From the NCBI GenBank assembly GCA_031289935.1, contig JAITON010000066.1, positions 1 through 5,165 on the forward strand: a stretch of 5,165 nt of DNA, read 5' to 3'. The translations under genes were made by a program, and so were the position numbers. Positions 5,147-5,165 of the stretch are shown in pieces. Positions within the stretch are counted from its first letter, which is position 1; each line of letters starts with the position of its first letter. This DNA is from Treponema sp. (GTDB lineage Bacteria > Spirochaetota > Spirochaetia > Treponematales > Breznakiellaceae). Under the pieces are notes generated by a model. That model saw only the letters and a program-made list of their open reading frames with translations. It had not been told where the DNA came from and searched no databases.

Positions 5147-5165
5147 CCGGTATTGCGGGGGCGGT
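5147..5165. repeat. Right copy of the flanking GC-rich motif, cut by the window end
   Basis: CCGGTATTGCGGGGGCGGT matches the motif at 4892-4908 apart from two additional G's. It follows directly on a degenerate tenth unit start (GGACCC at 5139). It may continue beyond the window. Confidence 0.55.

Larger units (their letters stand above)
4734..5165. other. Non-coding repeat- and hairpin-rich region
   Basis: No credible gene is seen on either strand. The open frame through 4645-5088 overlaps the 60-codon gene, has no start context and runs into a 22-bp repeat, a unit length that is not a multiple of three. The region contains consecutive hairpins (4801-4938), a nine-copy tandem array (4941-5138), and a GC-rich motif found on both sides of the array. 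No hairpin is followed by a T-run, so no classical intrinsic terminator is evident. Confidence 0.7.

Overview
The window looks like chromosomal DNA of a GC-rich Gram-negative-type bacterium. My best guess is a spirochaete of the Treponema group, possibly a termite-gut lineage. This rests on recollection of gene content: a short S26 signal peptidase, a PASTA-bearing class B PBP, a DUF115/MAF protein, and a LysM-M23 peptidase with a long cytoplasmic tail. No search was run, and nothing here fixes the genus. No phage, IS, tRNA, rRNA or CRISPR was seen.

Layout. Positions 1-3005 hold a tightly packed leftward operon. In transcription order it runs: a minimal signal peptidase I (2610-3005), a division-type penicillin-binding protein of the FtsI class (742-2613, sharing ATGA with the peptidase), and a DUF115/MptE-like protein (738 down to the window edge, 3' end missing). 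Positions 3006-3047 are a 42-bp divergent promoter region in which the leftward and rightward -10 boxes overlap on the same TATA core. Positions 3048-4733 run rightward: a LysM-LysM-M23 cell-wall endopeptidase, then two tiny ORFs of 51 and 60 codons that lie in one reading frame and are separated only by TAG-GCG. Positions 4734-5165 appear non-coding. This stretch holds a run of perfect or near-perfect hairpins, then nine contiguous copies of a 22-bp repeat centred on an (almost) palindromic AACCRGTT core. A GC-rich block found before the array recurs after it.

Functionally the genes form an envelope module. The FtsI-like enzyme cross-links septal peptidoglycan, and the M23 enzyme probably cuts peptide cross-links while its LysM domains hold glycan. 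The signal peptidase processes exported proteins. The DUF115 protein may belong to surface or flagellar glycosylation, but that is uncertain. Divergent expression from a shared -10 region would couple wall synthesis with wall hydrolysis.

The items most worth following up are the 22-bp array with length-preserving linker replacement, the amber-split small-gene pair, and the clash between the leftward promoter and the apparent lepB start.
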